From the NCBI GenBank assembly GCA_050290225.1, contig JBNKHG010000069.1, forward strand, positions 1-64,000: a stretch of 64,000 bases of DNA, written 5' to 3'. The stretch is from JBNKHG01 sp050290225. GTDB lineage: Bacteria; Pseudomonadota; Gammaproteobacteria; Pseudomonadales; Cellvibrionaceae. The notes under the pieces were generated by a model. That model searched no databases, was not told the origin of the DNA, and saw nothing but the letters and a program-made list of their open reading frames with translations. The translations under genes and the position numbers were made by a program. Positions 25,489 to 34,064 of this stretch are shown in pieces; the first letter of the stretch is position 1, and each line of letters opens with the position of its first letter.

Positions 25489-26958
25489 TCAGTTTTCGCT
25501 CAGGGCCGCATTGCCAGGCGATTCACTGTTCCACCCCCCACCCAAGGCTTTGTACAGGGCGACCGTATCACTGAGATAGCGTTGGTGATTTTCCAACAGG
25601 GCCAGCTCGGCTGATAACAGCGAACGCTCCGCCTCAAACACTTGCAATTGAGTCACCATTCCTTCTCGCAACTGGGCGCGAATCTGGTCGGTGACGATAC
25701 GCAGCTTGTCGCGACGCTCCAGAAACTGCCCGTGTTGGCGGTTGCGGCTGGCAACATTGACAAGGGCATTTTCCACCTCCTCAAACGCCCTTATTACCGT
25801 ACTTCGGTACTCCGCCTCAACCACCTTGGTTTGCGCTTCACTGACCCGGACCCGCGCGCGCACATTGGGATCAAAAATGGGCAGGGTGACGGTCGGGGTC
25901 AAGCCAAAAGTCAGGTCCTTCAACAACTGGGAAAATTCACTGCTGGTGGCACCGGTGTTAGCAGTGAGACTGATCGAAGGCAGCTTGGCAAGACGCGCCT
26001 GCCCCTCAAGCTCATGCGCCTGCAATACGCGATACTCGGCGGCGAGAATATCCGGGCGGCGGGATAGCAATTGGGCCGGCAACCCACCCGGCACCCGCTG
26101 AACCTCCACAGTATCGCTGAGGTGCTGTTTGGGTATCCGCAAGTCCCCGGCAGGCATGCCCACCAGGGTAGACAACGCATTTTCGGAAAGCTTCCGCAGG
26201 CGTTGCAATTCCATCAGGTCGTTATGTAAACGCCCCACTTCCGCCTGTTGTTGCAACACCTGTGTTTTGGGGATAATGCCCTCACGCAGCTGGGCCTCAA
26301 AGATACTCTGTATCTGGCGGTTATTGCGCAATGCCGATTGCTGGCGGTCAATCTGCTCATCGAGTTTGCGCAACTGAAAATAGGTTTGCGACAGATCGGA
26401 TACCAGGCTCAGGTAGCCGGCGCGCCAGTCCGCCTCTGACGCCTTCAAACCCGCCGTCTGTGCTTTCACTCCCTTTTTCAATTTACCCCAGATATCAACT
26501 TCCCAGCCCAGCGCCACCGCCTGGGAAACGGTGTGGTCGACATCGGTGCCCTCGAATTTTTGAAAGCTGGCCCCCAGGGCGGCGTCAATGGTAGGCAGGC
26601 GCGAGGCCTGCGCCTGGCCAATGGCGGCTTCGGCCACTTCAGTGCGCGCAGCCAGCACTCGCAGGTCCAGGTTATTTTCAACGGCCTGCGCTATCAGTTG
26701 ATCCAGGTAAGGGTCGTTAAAATTGCGCCACCAGTCCGGGCGTATTGTCTCCTCAGCCGTCGCCTTTAGCAGCGCCGCATCGGACCATCGACTTTTTTCC
26801 ACCACATCCGGGCGCTGGTACTCGGGTCCAGCCAGTTCTCCACAACTATTGAGCAGCAGCGAGACCACCAGTACCGGGCAATAAATGAGGTGATATACAG
26901 AGAAATGGGTCGAGATTTTCCAAGCGTTGGATGTCGCCCTTTCCAACGTCGATAACAT
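25489..26958 (-). CDS. Outer-membrane factor lipoprotein, NodT/TolC family
   Basis: A 489-residue outer-membrane channel protein of the NodT group. A lipobox LLLNSCG near residue 39 follows an uncharacteristically long N-terminus; the true start may be further in. The internal duplication of the family is visible, with recurring AQASRLPTIDAALG and ARLAKLPSISLTANTG strands and matching coiled-coil stretches. It starts the tripartite exporter set, 7 bases ahead of the FHA gene. It would form the exit duct for the processed peptides. The RND pump at 4406-8559 lacks its own channel and could share this one. Confidence 0.9.
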   Translation of the reverse strand: MLSTLERATSNAWKISTHFSVYHLIYCPVLVVSLLLNSCGELAGPEYQRPDVVEKSRWSDAALLKATAEETIRPDWWRNFNDPYLDQLIAQAVENNLDLRVLAARTEVAEAAIGQAQASRLPTIDAALGASFQKFEGTDVDHTVSQAVALGWEVDIWGKLKKGVKAQTAGLKASEADWRAGYLSLVSDLSQTYFQLRKLDEQIDRQQSALRNNRQIQSIFEAQLREGIIPKTQVLQQQAEVGRLHNDLMELQRLRKLSENALSTLVGMPAGDLRIPKQHLSDTVEVQRVPGGLPAQLLSRRPDILAAEYRVLQAHELEGQARLAKLPSISLTANTGATSSEFSQLLKDLTFGLTPTVTLPIFDPNVRARVRVSEAQTKVVEAEYRSTVIRAFEEVENALVNVASRNRQHGQFLERRDKLRIVTDQIRAQLREGMVTQLQVFEAERSLLSAELALLENHQRYLSDTVALYKALGGGWNSESPGNAALSEN

Positions 26959-27084
26959 GCTCGACCTCCACCACCTGTATCAGTGACTGTGAATTTTATG
27001 GCGTGGCCAGCGAGAACAGCAGAACCTCAATGATACTAACGCCACCTAACCAGAAAGATACCCCTTCGGAAAAATACTCGCCGC

Positions 27085-27276
27085 CTAGCGCAGACGACGT
27101 TGATTTGCCCAGGCATGATCCATCAAAAAGTGTTTTGAACGCTTAGAGGTATCCTGTTGTTTTTGTTGCAACTGAAAACCCGCACGGCGTGAACTGGCGC
27201 CACCGAAAATGACACTCATCGCCTGCTGGTCCAGTTCGACACTGTCAGCCAAGTCTTTCACAACGATCTTTGCCAT
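27085..27276 (-). CDS. Double-glycine leader peptide P8, first gene of the export operon
   Basis: A 63-residue precursor. The start at 27274-27276 has a GGGAG ribosome site and aligns its leader, MAKIVVKDLADSVELDQQAM followed by SVIFGG (26 residues), with that of P9. The mature part would be 37 residues, beginning ASSRRAGF and rich in Arg, Lys and Gln, so it is cationic, unlike the acidic main family. It lies 126 bases ahead of the outer-membrane factor gene with no terminator seen between them. It could be an autoinducing or accessory peptide or a small antimicrobial. No sigma-54 site was found upstream; the 17-bp repeats are there instead. Confidence 0.75.
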   Translation of the reverse strand: MAKIVVKDLADSVELDQQAMSVIFGGASSRRAGFQLQQKQQDTSKRSKHFLMDHAWANQRRLR

Positions 27277-27302
27277 GGTCTTACTCCCATCGTCGATGGA
27301 TA

Positions 27303-27420
27303 CAAACACCTGTCGTTAACAGTCGTCTGTTGTTAATGGCCGTCCGCGGTTAACAGCAAACTGTCGTCAACAGCCATCTGTCGTTAACAACCATCTGTCG
27401 TTAACAACCATCTGTCATGA
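27303..27420. repeat. Seven degenerate 17-bp direct repeats upstream of the export operon
   Basis: The units follow each other with a strict 17-base period, each ending TTAA or a near match: 27303, 27320, 27337, 27354, 27371, 27388 and 27405. The best copies are CAGCCATCTGTCGTTAA and CAACCATCTGTCGTTAA. Overlapping GTTAAC palindromes recur. They lie directly upstream of the P8 start and probably bind a regulator in an array, or arose by replication slippage. There are no spacers, so this is not a CRISPR. Confidence 0.82.
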
Positions 27421-27649
27421 TCAGCTATCCGCGATTGATAGCCGTATAGCCAACTGCTCTTCCAGTATAGTCGGTTATTTGCCAACTCATTGCGGTGTAA
27501 CCACTTTCTATTAGCACGGCAATTCATTAGCGGATTTTTTATTAATACGTTTATTAATAAATGGTCAGTGAGATAATTTGGGGTTGTCTGTGCCGGCTGT
27601 TAAAACGATGAATCGATTCACTGCGCGCACAACACCTGCTCGACAGGCG
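27421..27649. other. AT-rich intergenic region, probable promoter of the P8-export operon
   Basis: The region is AT-rich, with repeated TTATTAATA stretches near 27540-27560. I found no ORF with a ribosome site and no sigma-54 motif, so the export operon is probably read by another sigma factor. Confidence 0.45.
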
Positions 27650-29188
27650 CTAATTGAACATTGACACCAGCTCTCGCACCCTTGTTATCAACTCGGTTAC
27701 CACACTATCAAGTAAGCCTTTGCGCCAGAGGTAAATCACCACGGCGGCAACCAGCCCCAGCAACAGCAAAGTCACACCGTGCCAGGCGGCGGGTGCCCGT
27801 TGCCTGTTTGGTCGCCGCTCTTCCGGCACCGGCCTCGTGATATCCGCATCCTGCTCGGGCGCCTGGTAGTAGACAGTCACCATCGGATCTTCGGCCGCGG
27901 CATTTTCCGCGCTAAACGCCAGGCGAGCCCGGCCCAACTCGATCTCATCGCCCGACTGTAACCGGGCATTGTCCACCAACGCACCATTGATTTTGACACC
28001 ATTGCGGGCGCCCCTATTTTCAATCGACCAGGATCCATCGATAAATTGCAATTTGGCGTGGACTTTGGAGACACTGCGATCTGACAAAACAATATCATTG
28101 TCGTCCCCACGACCGAGTAAGTAGGCGCGTGGCTGCAGCTCCCATTCCTGGGCAGGCGAAGCCGATCGGTCCACCAGGCGTGCTATCGGGGGTGGAGTGA
28201 GGGGAGAAGCCAGGTTATTGATAGATCCCAGAAACTGCGTTTCATCGTCCGGGCCGGGTGCCGGCTGGTCAACGGCGGGAGGGGATGGTGCAAAAGCGTT
28301 GTGATTGGCAGAAGATACCGCACCCGGCGACACCGGCTTGGGCGCATCATCACTCAGGGGAGAGGGCGGCGACGGTGGGTGTCCGGCCCCGGGCGTGGCC
28401 TTTAATCCCTGGGCGGCCCGCGCACCTGCCAATACTCTCAGCCCCGGTGAATGGGCGTTTGGCTTAGAAGATACCGGCGCCGGCGACGGGGCCTCGGGCG
28501 GACGTTCATTGTCGGTGGCAGCGGCCGAAGTCCCGGTCATGCTTTCGACTGTGCGCAATTGGGTTCGACCGTCATCTTCGGGTTCCCGCTGGAGCTGGGT
28601 CTGCGACGGTCCCAGCAATATAAATCGCTGTTGGTCAAAGCGCAGTTCATCCCCCGGGTAGGCTTTGGCCTCCTCCACCCGGGTGTCATTAATAAAGGTT
28701 CCATTGGCGGATTGAAGGTCGACCACCCGCAGGCAGTCCTCTTCGATAATCAGACGCGCATGCCGACGCGAGAGCAGATTGCTGTCAATGGAGATATCAC
28801 ATTCCGCTGAACGACCGATAACGGACTCTGCGTCGAGGCGATAGAACTGGTTGCCGAAGTCGTTGGACGCCGAACGCAGCGCCCAATCGCCGGGGCGACA
28901 CTGGTTCGGGTCGCTGACTTCAAGCTCCACATTGCCAAGGCGGATCCGGTCCCAGCTTTTCAACTCGGCCCGCTCGCTGATTCGACGCTCGTTGACAAAG
29001 GTGCCACTGGCACTCATCAGGTCGACGATATAGTAACGGTGGTCTTCGCAAATCACCTCCGCGTGGAAGTCGGACACGCTCGGGTCGTCAAGCACCAGGT
29101 GATTACTTTCGTCTCGCCCCAGGGTCACCGTGGCAAATGAAAGCTTTACAAAGGTTTGCGGTTTTTGGCACAACTGCAGTTTGAGCAT
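27650..29188 (-). CDS. Triple-FHA protein with C-terminal membrane anchor
   Basis: A 512-residue protein with three FHA domains at about 20-92, 117-192 and 354-427. The signatures are LGRDESNHLVL, IGRSAECDISI with LLSRRHARL and LQSANGTFIN, and LGRGDDNDIVL with VSKVHAKL and RGARNGVKI. Between domains 2 and 3 lies a Pro/Ala/Ser-rich linker of about 150 residues. One transmembrane helix at 470-487 and a short amphipathic tail end the chain, giving a tail-anchored topology with the FHA domains in the cytoplasm. The linker motifs DDGRTQL and DDETQFL are candidate phosphothreonine sites. It is transcribed in the same direction as the export operon, 374 bases upstream of P8, and presumably serves as a phospho-dependent scaffold. 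Confidence 0.85.
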   Translation of the reverse strand: MLKLQLCQKPQTFVKLSFATVTLGRDESNHLVLDDPSVSDFHAEVICEDHRYYIVDLMSASGTFVNERRISERAELKSWDRIRLGNVELEVSDPNQCRPGDWALRSASNDFGNQFYRLDAESVIGRSAECDISIDSNLLSRRHARLIIEEDCLRVVDLQSANGTFINDTRVEEAKAYPGDELRFDQQRFILLGPSQTQLQREPEDDGRTQLRTVESMTGTSAAATDNERPPEAPSPAPVSSKPNAHSPGLRVLAGARAAQGLKATPGAGHPPSPPSPLSDDAPKPVSPGAVSSANHNAFAPSPPAVDQPAPGPDDETQFLGSINNLASPLTPPPIARLVDRSASPAQEWELQPRAYLLGRGDDNDIVLSDRSVSKVHAKLQFIDGSWSIENRGARNGVKINGALVDNARLQSGDEIELGRARLAFSAENAAAEDPMVTVYYQAPEQDADITRPVPEERRPNRQRAPAAWHGVTLLLLGLVAAVVIYLWRKGLLDSVVTELITRVRELVSMFN

Positions 29189-29440
29189 CCGTCGAAAGCC
29201 CCGGTCTCACCGAAAATTCTAATGTATGTCCGTCCGGAAACACGAATTACCACTCGGGTTTTTCATTGGAGCAACACTGCGAGCGTTTTCTTTAAAAGCA
29301 CCAGGGCCACCCAGTGAACTCAAAACGCTGAGATTCTCTCAGCTATTGAAGTATTGGATTGCCACGCTGTCGGACCATCGCAATGACGAACCTGCGTCTC
29401 CGGAAGTGCACTGCCTAAGCCGCACACGAGATAAATCGAA
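29189..29440. other. Intergenic region between the triple-FHA gene and the channel gene
   Basis: The two genes diverge here, so it should hold both promoters. A palindromic stretch near 29357-29385 (ATTGCCACGC...CGCAATGACG) resembles common intergenic palindromes. No gene is supported. Confidence 0.4.
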
Positions 29441-29540
29441 AGTGCACCTCATAAATCTAAAGTGCACCTCATAAATCTACAGTGCACCTCATAAATCAAA
29501 AGTGCACCCCATAAATCAAAAGTGCACTACATAAACCATA
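29441..29540. repeat. Five 20-bp direct repeats containing GTGCAC
   Basis: AGTGCAC recurs at 29441, 29461, 29481, 29501 and 29521, exactly 20 bases apart, with ATAAATC in each unit. Every repeat carries the palindrome GTGCAC on the same face of the helix, offset by about two turns. The array lies 70-170 bases ahead of the channel gene, which suits cooperative binding of a regulator. An isolated AAGTGCAC at 29404 may be a sixth, displaced copy. Confidence 0.88.
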
Positions 29541-29610
29541 GAATATAGCAGAGCCTGGCGCCCCGTCCTCGACTACACTAATAACCAATGTGTCTTAGCG
29601 ATACGGGTTT

Positions 29611-30747
29611 ATGAGCCAACAAGCCGATATCAACCACGTGCTCGACGAACATCGCCAATGGCTGGCATCGGGCAAGCAAGCGGGCAAGCGTGCGGATCTC
29701 GCCGGCGCTCGCTTGGACAGTATGGATCTCAGCGGGGTCGATCTCAGCGCCGCGGTCCTGAAGGGCGCCTCACTGAAAAATACCAACCTCAGCGGCGCCC
29801 GCCTGATTCATACGGATTTCAGCGACGCCTGCCTGCAGGGTGCCAGACTCGATCGCACCACCCTGTTGCTGGCGGACTTTACCGGCGCCGATCTGCGCCA
29901 GGCCAACCTGTCGGATTCAATCACCGATCCCGATCAGGCGGAGGGTCAAATGCGACGCGGCCCCAAGTTCAAGGATGCCGACCTGCAGGAGGCCAGCCTC
30001 ATCCGTGCCTATTGCTATATTTCCGATTTTTCCGGCGCCAACCTGCAAGGCGCCAATTTGGAGGGCGCCCTGCTGGAGCGGGCCAATTTGTCGGACAACA
30101 ATCTGTCAGCTATTTCACTGCGCGGCGCCAATCTCAGCGGCGCCAATTTACAGCGCAGTGACCTGAGTCGGTCAGACCTCTCTGACGCGCGCCTGGTCCA
30201 CGCCAATCTGCATCGCGCCCGGTTGAGCCAGGCGCGACTCTCGGGTGCACAACTGCAGGCCGCCAACTTTGACGACTCCCAGGTGGATGGCGTCAGCTAC
30301 GACAGGCAAACACTTTTTCGCGGCATTCGCGTCGCCAACTGCTTCGGCAGTGCCCGCTTTCGGCGCTTTGCCCAGGATCAGGACTTTATTGAGGAATTCA
30401 AAGAGGCCCACCCCTATTCCTACTATGTGTGGCTGGGGCTTACCGATTGCGGTCGCTCCATGCTGCGAGTGGTGCTCTGGTCGCTGTGTCTGGCGGTCAG
30501 TTTCGGGATCATCTACTTCCTGCTGGGGGAAAACGCTTTCGCCGTCAGCAACAAAGACACCCTCAGTTGGAGCCTGTTTACCAGCCTCTATTACAGCGTG
30601 GTTACCTTTACCACCCTCGGTTTTGGTGACATTACGCCACGCACACCGCTGGCGGCGGCACTGGTCATGGTGGAAGTGATCGTGGGCTATTTAATGCTGG
30701 GCATTTTGATTTCCATTCTCGCCACCAAGGTGGCCCGGCGCAGCTGA
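29611..30747 (+). CDS. Pentapeptide-repeat protein fused to a two-helix potassium-type channel
   Basis: A 378-residue protein. Residues about 25-230 are pentapeptide repeats of the A(D/N)Lxx type (LSGVDLSAAVLKGASLKNTN and so on), which form a right-handed square beta-helix. A linker leads to an Ion_trans_2 module: helix 1 MLRVVLWSLCLAVSFGIIYF, the pore loop with selectivity filter TLGFGD at 335-340, and helix 2 near 350-374. The filter matches K+ channels with Phe replacing Tyr. There is no signal peptide, so the beta-helix would be cytoplasmic and may gate the pore. It is followed 22 bases later by a lipoprotein gene and preceded by the 20-bp repeats. Its link to the peptide system is by position only. 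Confidence 0.9.
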   Translation: MSQQADINHVLDEHRQWLASGKQAGKRADLAGARLDSMDLSGVDLSAAVLKGASLKNTNLSGARLIHTDFSDACLQGARLDRTTLLLADFTGADLRQANLSDSITDPDQAEGQMRRGPKFKDADLQEASLIRAYCYISDFSGANLQGANLEGALLERANLSDNNLSAISLRGANLSGANLQRSDLSRSDLSDARLVHANLHRARLSQARLSGAQLQAANFDDSQVDGVSYDRQTLFRGIRVANCFGSARFRRFAQDQDFIEEFKEAHPYSYYVWLGLTDCGRSMLRVVLWSLCLAVSFGIIYFLLGENAFAVSNKDTLSWSLFTSLYYSVVTFTTLGFGDITPRTPLAAALVMVEVIVGYLMLGILISILATKVARRS

Positions 30748-30769
30748 TACTACCGACAGACTTTTAAGC

Positions 30770-31675
30770 ATGGTTTCACCAACGTCAAACGACCGGGAAA
30801 CGTCCACCTGCAACCAGCGCTTTAACAAACGCCTGTTCAAGCCAATAGCGATCATTTTTACACTGCTACTGTTAGCGAGTTGCACCCTCGGACAGCGTGC
30901 CGGCCAGGCACAACTGCGACTCGCCGTCGAGCGGGGTTTTACGATGCGAGTGCTAGCCGCACCCCGGTTCGATCTCCTGATCGCCGAACGCATTCATGCC
31001 CCGGGACTGCCGCTGGTTATTTATATCGAAGGTGATGGTCACGCCTGGTCATCCCTTCACCGGCTTTCCCCGGACCCGACACCGCAACGGCCACTCGCGC
31101 TGCAGTTGGCCCTGGTCGATCCACGTGACAATGTCATCTATATTGCACGCCCGTGCCAGTATGTGTTGACGCAGGGACGGGACAGGGGCTGCGACCCCGC
31201 GTTCTGGAGTTCCCACCGTTTTGCCGAGCCGGTGATCGCCGCGGTCGACGCGGCCGTTGGTGATTTGCGCCGGCAATACAACGCCCCCGAAGTCGAGCTG
31301 ATTGGCTATTCCGGCGGTGGCGCGGTGGCTACGCTGGCGGCGGCACGGCGACAGGATGTGTCATTGCTGAGAACGGTGGCGGGCAATTTGAATCACCGCC
31401 TTTTGATGGATCACCACCGGGTCTCCCCCTTGAGCGGCTCCCTGAATCCGGTTGACGTGGCCCCGCAAATTTCAGACCTGTGTCAGGTACATTACTCCGG
31501 GGAACGCGATACTCGAGTGCCGGCATTTGTCGCCAGGGATTTCATCGCGCACCTGGCTCCCGATCACCGCGCTATTCACACCACTGTTTCAGGCGCAGAA
31601 CACAATCGCGGCTGGCTGTCGCAGTGGCCGCAGATTATCGCCGTGTCACCCGTCTGTGATCCTTCCGCTTTATAA
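30770..31675 (+). CDS. Alpha/beta-hydrolase-fold lipoprotein
   Basis: A 301-residue exported protein with a lipobox LLLASC at about residue 42 after a basic N-terminus, so it is probably anchored in the outer membrane. The nucleophile elbow GYSGGG carries the catalytic serine. An Asp in SGERDTRVP and a His in SGAEHNRGW complete a likely triad. The strand before the elbow (VELIGYSGG) and an oxyanion region (YIEGDGHAW) fit an esterase/lipase or dienelactone-hydrolase fold. The substrate is unknown. It lies just after the channel gene on the same strand and may be co-transcribed with it. Confidence 0.82.
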   Translation: MVSPTSNDRETSTCNQRFNKRLFKPIAIIFTLLLLASCTLGQRAGQAQLRLAVERGFTMRVLAAPRFDLLIAERIHAPGLPLVIYIEGDGHAWSSLHRLSPDPTPQRPLALQLALVDPRDNVIYIARPCQYVLTQGRDRGCDPAFWSSHRFAEPVIAAVDAAVGDLRRQYNAPEVELIGYSGGGAVATLAAARRQDVSLLRTVAGNLNHRLLMDHHRVSPLSGSLNPVDVAPQISDLCQVHYSGERDTRVPAFVARDFIAHLAPDHRAIHTTVSGAEHNRGWLSQWPQIIAVSPVCDPSAL

Positions 31676-31840
31676 ACCCCACGCCTTATTTTTAGCACTT
31701 TAAAGATGAATTCCATATAACAAACCGGCTTAACAAGAAGGCTAATCTTTGCGCGTTTCGCTGGAGTTTTCGGTAAAAAAAGCTTTAATTATGGAGAAAA
31801 GTGTGATTCCGTCCTTCACTTCAAACTTAAAGGCATAAGC

Positions 31841-33211
31841 ATGAATCCTCTAGTGCACGAAGAACAACAAACCCTTTTTGTTTCCTGCCTCAAACACACT
31901 TCCTGTTGCGCGAGTATTGTATTGCTGGCGGCCAGCGCCAACGTCGCGCAGGCGACACAAAACGGCGTGCAAGCGGCGACGTTCGAAGTCGTATCAACAA
32001 TTTGTCCACAAATGGGTCAGCTCAACTCGGAAGGCCTGCTTGACGAGACTCAACAGCAGTTATTTTTCCGCTGCCGCGAACTGGTGCAAACTAATTTGGA
32101 GTTACAAGGAGCTCAAGACCTCCCAAACAGCTTGAGATTGTCCGAAGACGAATTTAACGAGGCCGTGCAACGAATAGCCCCGGAAGAAACCGAAGTGATG
32201 GGCGCCGGCGCCACTGACACTTCCCAGGATCAGCTCACCAACCTCGGCAGTCGCATGCAGGTTTTGCGTACCGGCCTGAGCAACAATTCCCTGGCGGGCA
32301 TTTCCTGGTCCGGCGACAGCCTCAGCGGGCTTTCCACCGGCGACAGTAATATGAGCCGCTGGGGCATGTTCATCAATGGTATCTACGGTACCGGTGAAAA
32401 AGACCCAACGCGGGAAGAGGACGGTTTTGACTATGACGCCTATGGTATCACCCTGGGCCTGGATTACCGCTACAGCGACACCACCGTCGCCGGTGTCGCC
32501 CTCGGCTTCAGTAATTCCGATGTCGACCTGGACAACAACTTCGGTGAGTTCGATACCGACGGTTACAGCCTCTCCCTGTACGGCACCTATTACCTGGAGA
32601 ACTGGTACATTGAAGGCTCTCTCACCTACGGCGACTATGACTACGAAGGCGAACGCAGAATTACCTACAGTTCCAACAATCCCGGCGTAGCGGGCACCAA
32701 TCAAGTCGTTGAAAGCGATACCGACGGCGAACAACTGGGCTACAGCCTCGGGGCCGGCTATAACGGCAACAATCAACAGTGGCACTATCATCTGTTTGGC
32801 CGCGTTTCGGGAATCGACGCGGACGTGGACGCCTACACGGAAACCGGTTCGGAACTGGCCATGCGCGTCGAAGACCAGGATGTGGATTCCCTGCAGGCGA
32901 TCCTGGGCGGCCAGCTCTCCTACGCGTCCAGCCAGGATTTCGGCGTATTCATGCCCTTTATCAGTGTCGAAGCCAGGCACGAATTCGACGATGAAAGCCG
33001 GCGTATCAGGGCGCGGTATCGCTTTGACCCAACCAACACCAACTTCAGCTTTTTGACGGAAGACGCGGATGAGGACTTCTATCTGCTCAGCGTGGGTACC
33101 AGTTTCATTATGAAGAACGGCACCCAGGTATTTTTCAACTATGACAGCGTCTTGGATCTGGACGATGTCGACAGCGATACTCTGACCCTGGGGGTTCGCT
33201 TCGAGTTGTGA
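31841..33211 (+). CDS. Autotransporter-type outer-membrane beta-barrel protein
   Basis: A 456-residue protein with a signal region ending near ASANVAQA. A short helical, Cys-containing N-terminal part (ICPQMGQLNSEGLL, FFRCRELVQ) is followed from about residue 165 by an autotransporter beta-domain: repeated amphipathic strands such as YDAYGITLGLDYRY, DGYSLSLYGTYYL and YSLGAGYNG. It ends LTLGVRFEL, with an aromatic residue near the C-terminus as barrel assembly requires. There is no long passenger, so it acts as a barrel with a small N-terminal domain. It is acidic (many Asp), as is common in salt-adapted bacteria. It precedes the PP2C gene by 59 bases on the same strand. The function is unknown. 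Confidence 0.87.
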   Translation: MNPLVHEEQQTLFVSCLKHTSCCASIVLLAASANVAQATQNGVQAATFEVVSTICPQMGQLNSEGLLDETQQQLFFRCRELVQTNLELQGAQDLPNSLRLSEDEFNEAVQRIAPEETEVMGAGATDTSQDQLTNLGSRMQVLRTGLSNNSLAGISWSGDSLSGLSTGDSNMSRWGMFINGIYGTGEKDPTREEDGFDYDAYGITLGLDYRYSDTTVAGVALGFSNSDVDLDNNFGEFDTDGYSLSLYGTYYLENWYIEGSLTYGDYDYEGERRITYSSNNPGVAGTNQVVESDTDGEQLGYSLGAGYNGNNQQWHYHLFGRVSGIDADVDAYTETGSELAMRVEDQDVDSLQAILGGQLSYASSQDFGVFMPFISVEARHEFDDESRRIRARYRFDPTNTNFSFLTEDADEDFYLLSVGTSFIMKNGTQVFFNYDSVLDLDDVDSDTLTLGVRFEL

Positions 33212-33270
33212 TGACCTGAAAGGAACAGACACCGTCATCAACAGGCATTTTTTACGGGTGAAAAACTCCG

Positions 33271-34047
33271 GTGACCGTCACAGACTGGCAAATCAGTAGT
33301 CAAACGCACTGTGGCAATGTTCGCAAAGTTAACGAAGACAGTCTGTTGGTGCAGCAGCACTACCCGTTATTGGCTGTCGCCGATGGGATGGGCGGACACC
33401 AGGCCGGCGATATCGCCAGCCAGATGTTGATCAATCAGTTGGCCAACCTGTCACTGGAAAATGAACTCACCGATGCCGCGGCACAAGTCAGGCAGGCGAT
33501 TCTCACCGGTAACACCGACATTATCGACTACGGCAAGCGCAATCTTGGCGGACAGACCATCGGCACCACGGTGGTCGCCATGCTGGCGCGGGGCAGTGAC
33601 GGCGCCTGCCTCTGGGCCGGGGACTCCCGCCTCTACCGATACCGCGAACCCGATTTGCAACAGTTGAGCGAAGACCACAGTTATGTGGGCGAACTGGTCA
33701 AATCCGGGCAACTGCACCCGAAGGATGCCCGCCATCACCCCAACGCCAATGTAATCACCCGCACCGTGGGCGTCGATCCCAAGCTGGAAGTGGCGCAGCT
33801 AACTTTTCATATCGTGCCCCGGGACACGTTTTTGCTGTGCAGTGACGGACTCTACAACGAGGCCAGCAATACGGAACTGCAACAGGCGATGTCTGCCGAC
33901 GATATCTATCGCGCCTCGGACCAGTTGCTGAACCTGTGCCTGCACCGGGCTGCACGGGACAATATCTCATTTATCATCGCCCGCGCACTGGATGACAAAA
34001 CCCCGATTCTGGATGCTACCCTGACGGTTTTCAGTGAGGATGTGTGA
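33271..34047 (+). CDS. PP2C-family protein serine/threonine phosphatase
   Basis: A 258-residue Stp1/PrpC-like phosphatase, soluble and cytoplasmic. The metal-binding motifs are intact: N-x-D in VRKVNEDSLL, VADGMGGHQAG, a GDSRLYRYR strand, SEDHSYVGELV, LLCSDGLYN and DNISFIIAR. Translation appears to start at GTG 33271. It would reverse threonine phosphorylation by the kinase encoded convergently 17 bases away. Together with the FHA proteins these make a complete writer, eraser and reader set. The same trio accompanies many type VI secretion clusters, but no type VI structural gene is in the window. Confidence 0.92.
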   Translation: MTVTDWQISSQTHCGNVRKVNEDSLLVQQHYPLLAVADGMGGHQAGDIASQMLINQLANLSLENELTDAAAQVRQAILTGNTDIIDYGKRNLGGQTIGTTVVAMLARGSDGACLWAGDSRLYRYREPDLQQLSEDHSYVGELVKSGQLHPKDARHHPNANVITRTVGVDPKLEVAQLTFHIVPRDTFLLCSDGLYNEASNTELQQAMSADDIYRASDQLLNLCLHRAARDNISFIIARALDDKTPILDATLTVFSEDV

Positions 34048-34064
34048 ACCACGCCGCAAAGGTA

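Noticed and set aside
27303..27420. Possible CRISPR array.
   Set aside because: The 17-bp units are directly adjacent with no spacers, and no cas genes are present.
32102..33241. A 379-codon frame opposite the autotransporter gene.
   Set aside because: It is an antisense shadow created by the Asp- and Gly-rich codon use of the real gene, which has a signal peptide and beta strands.
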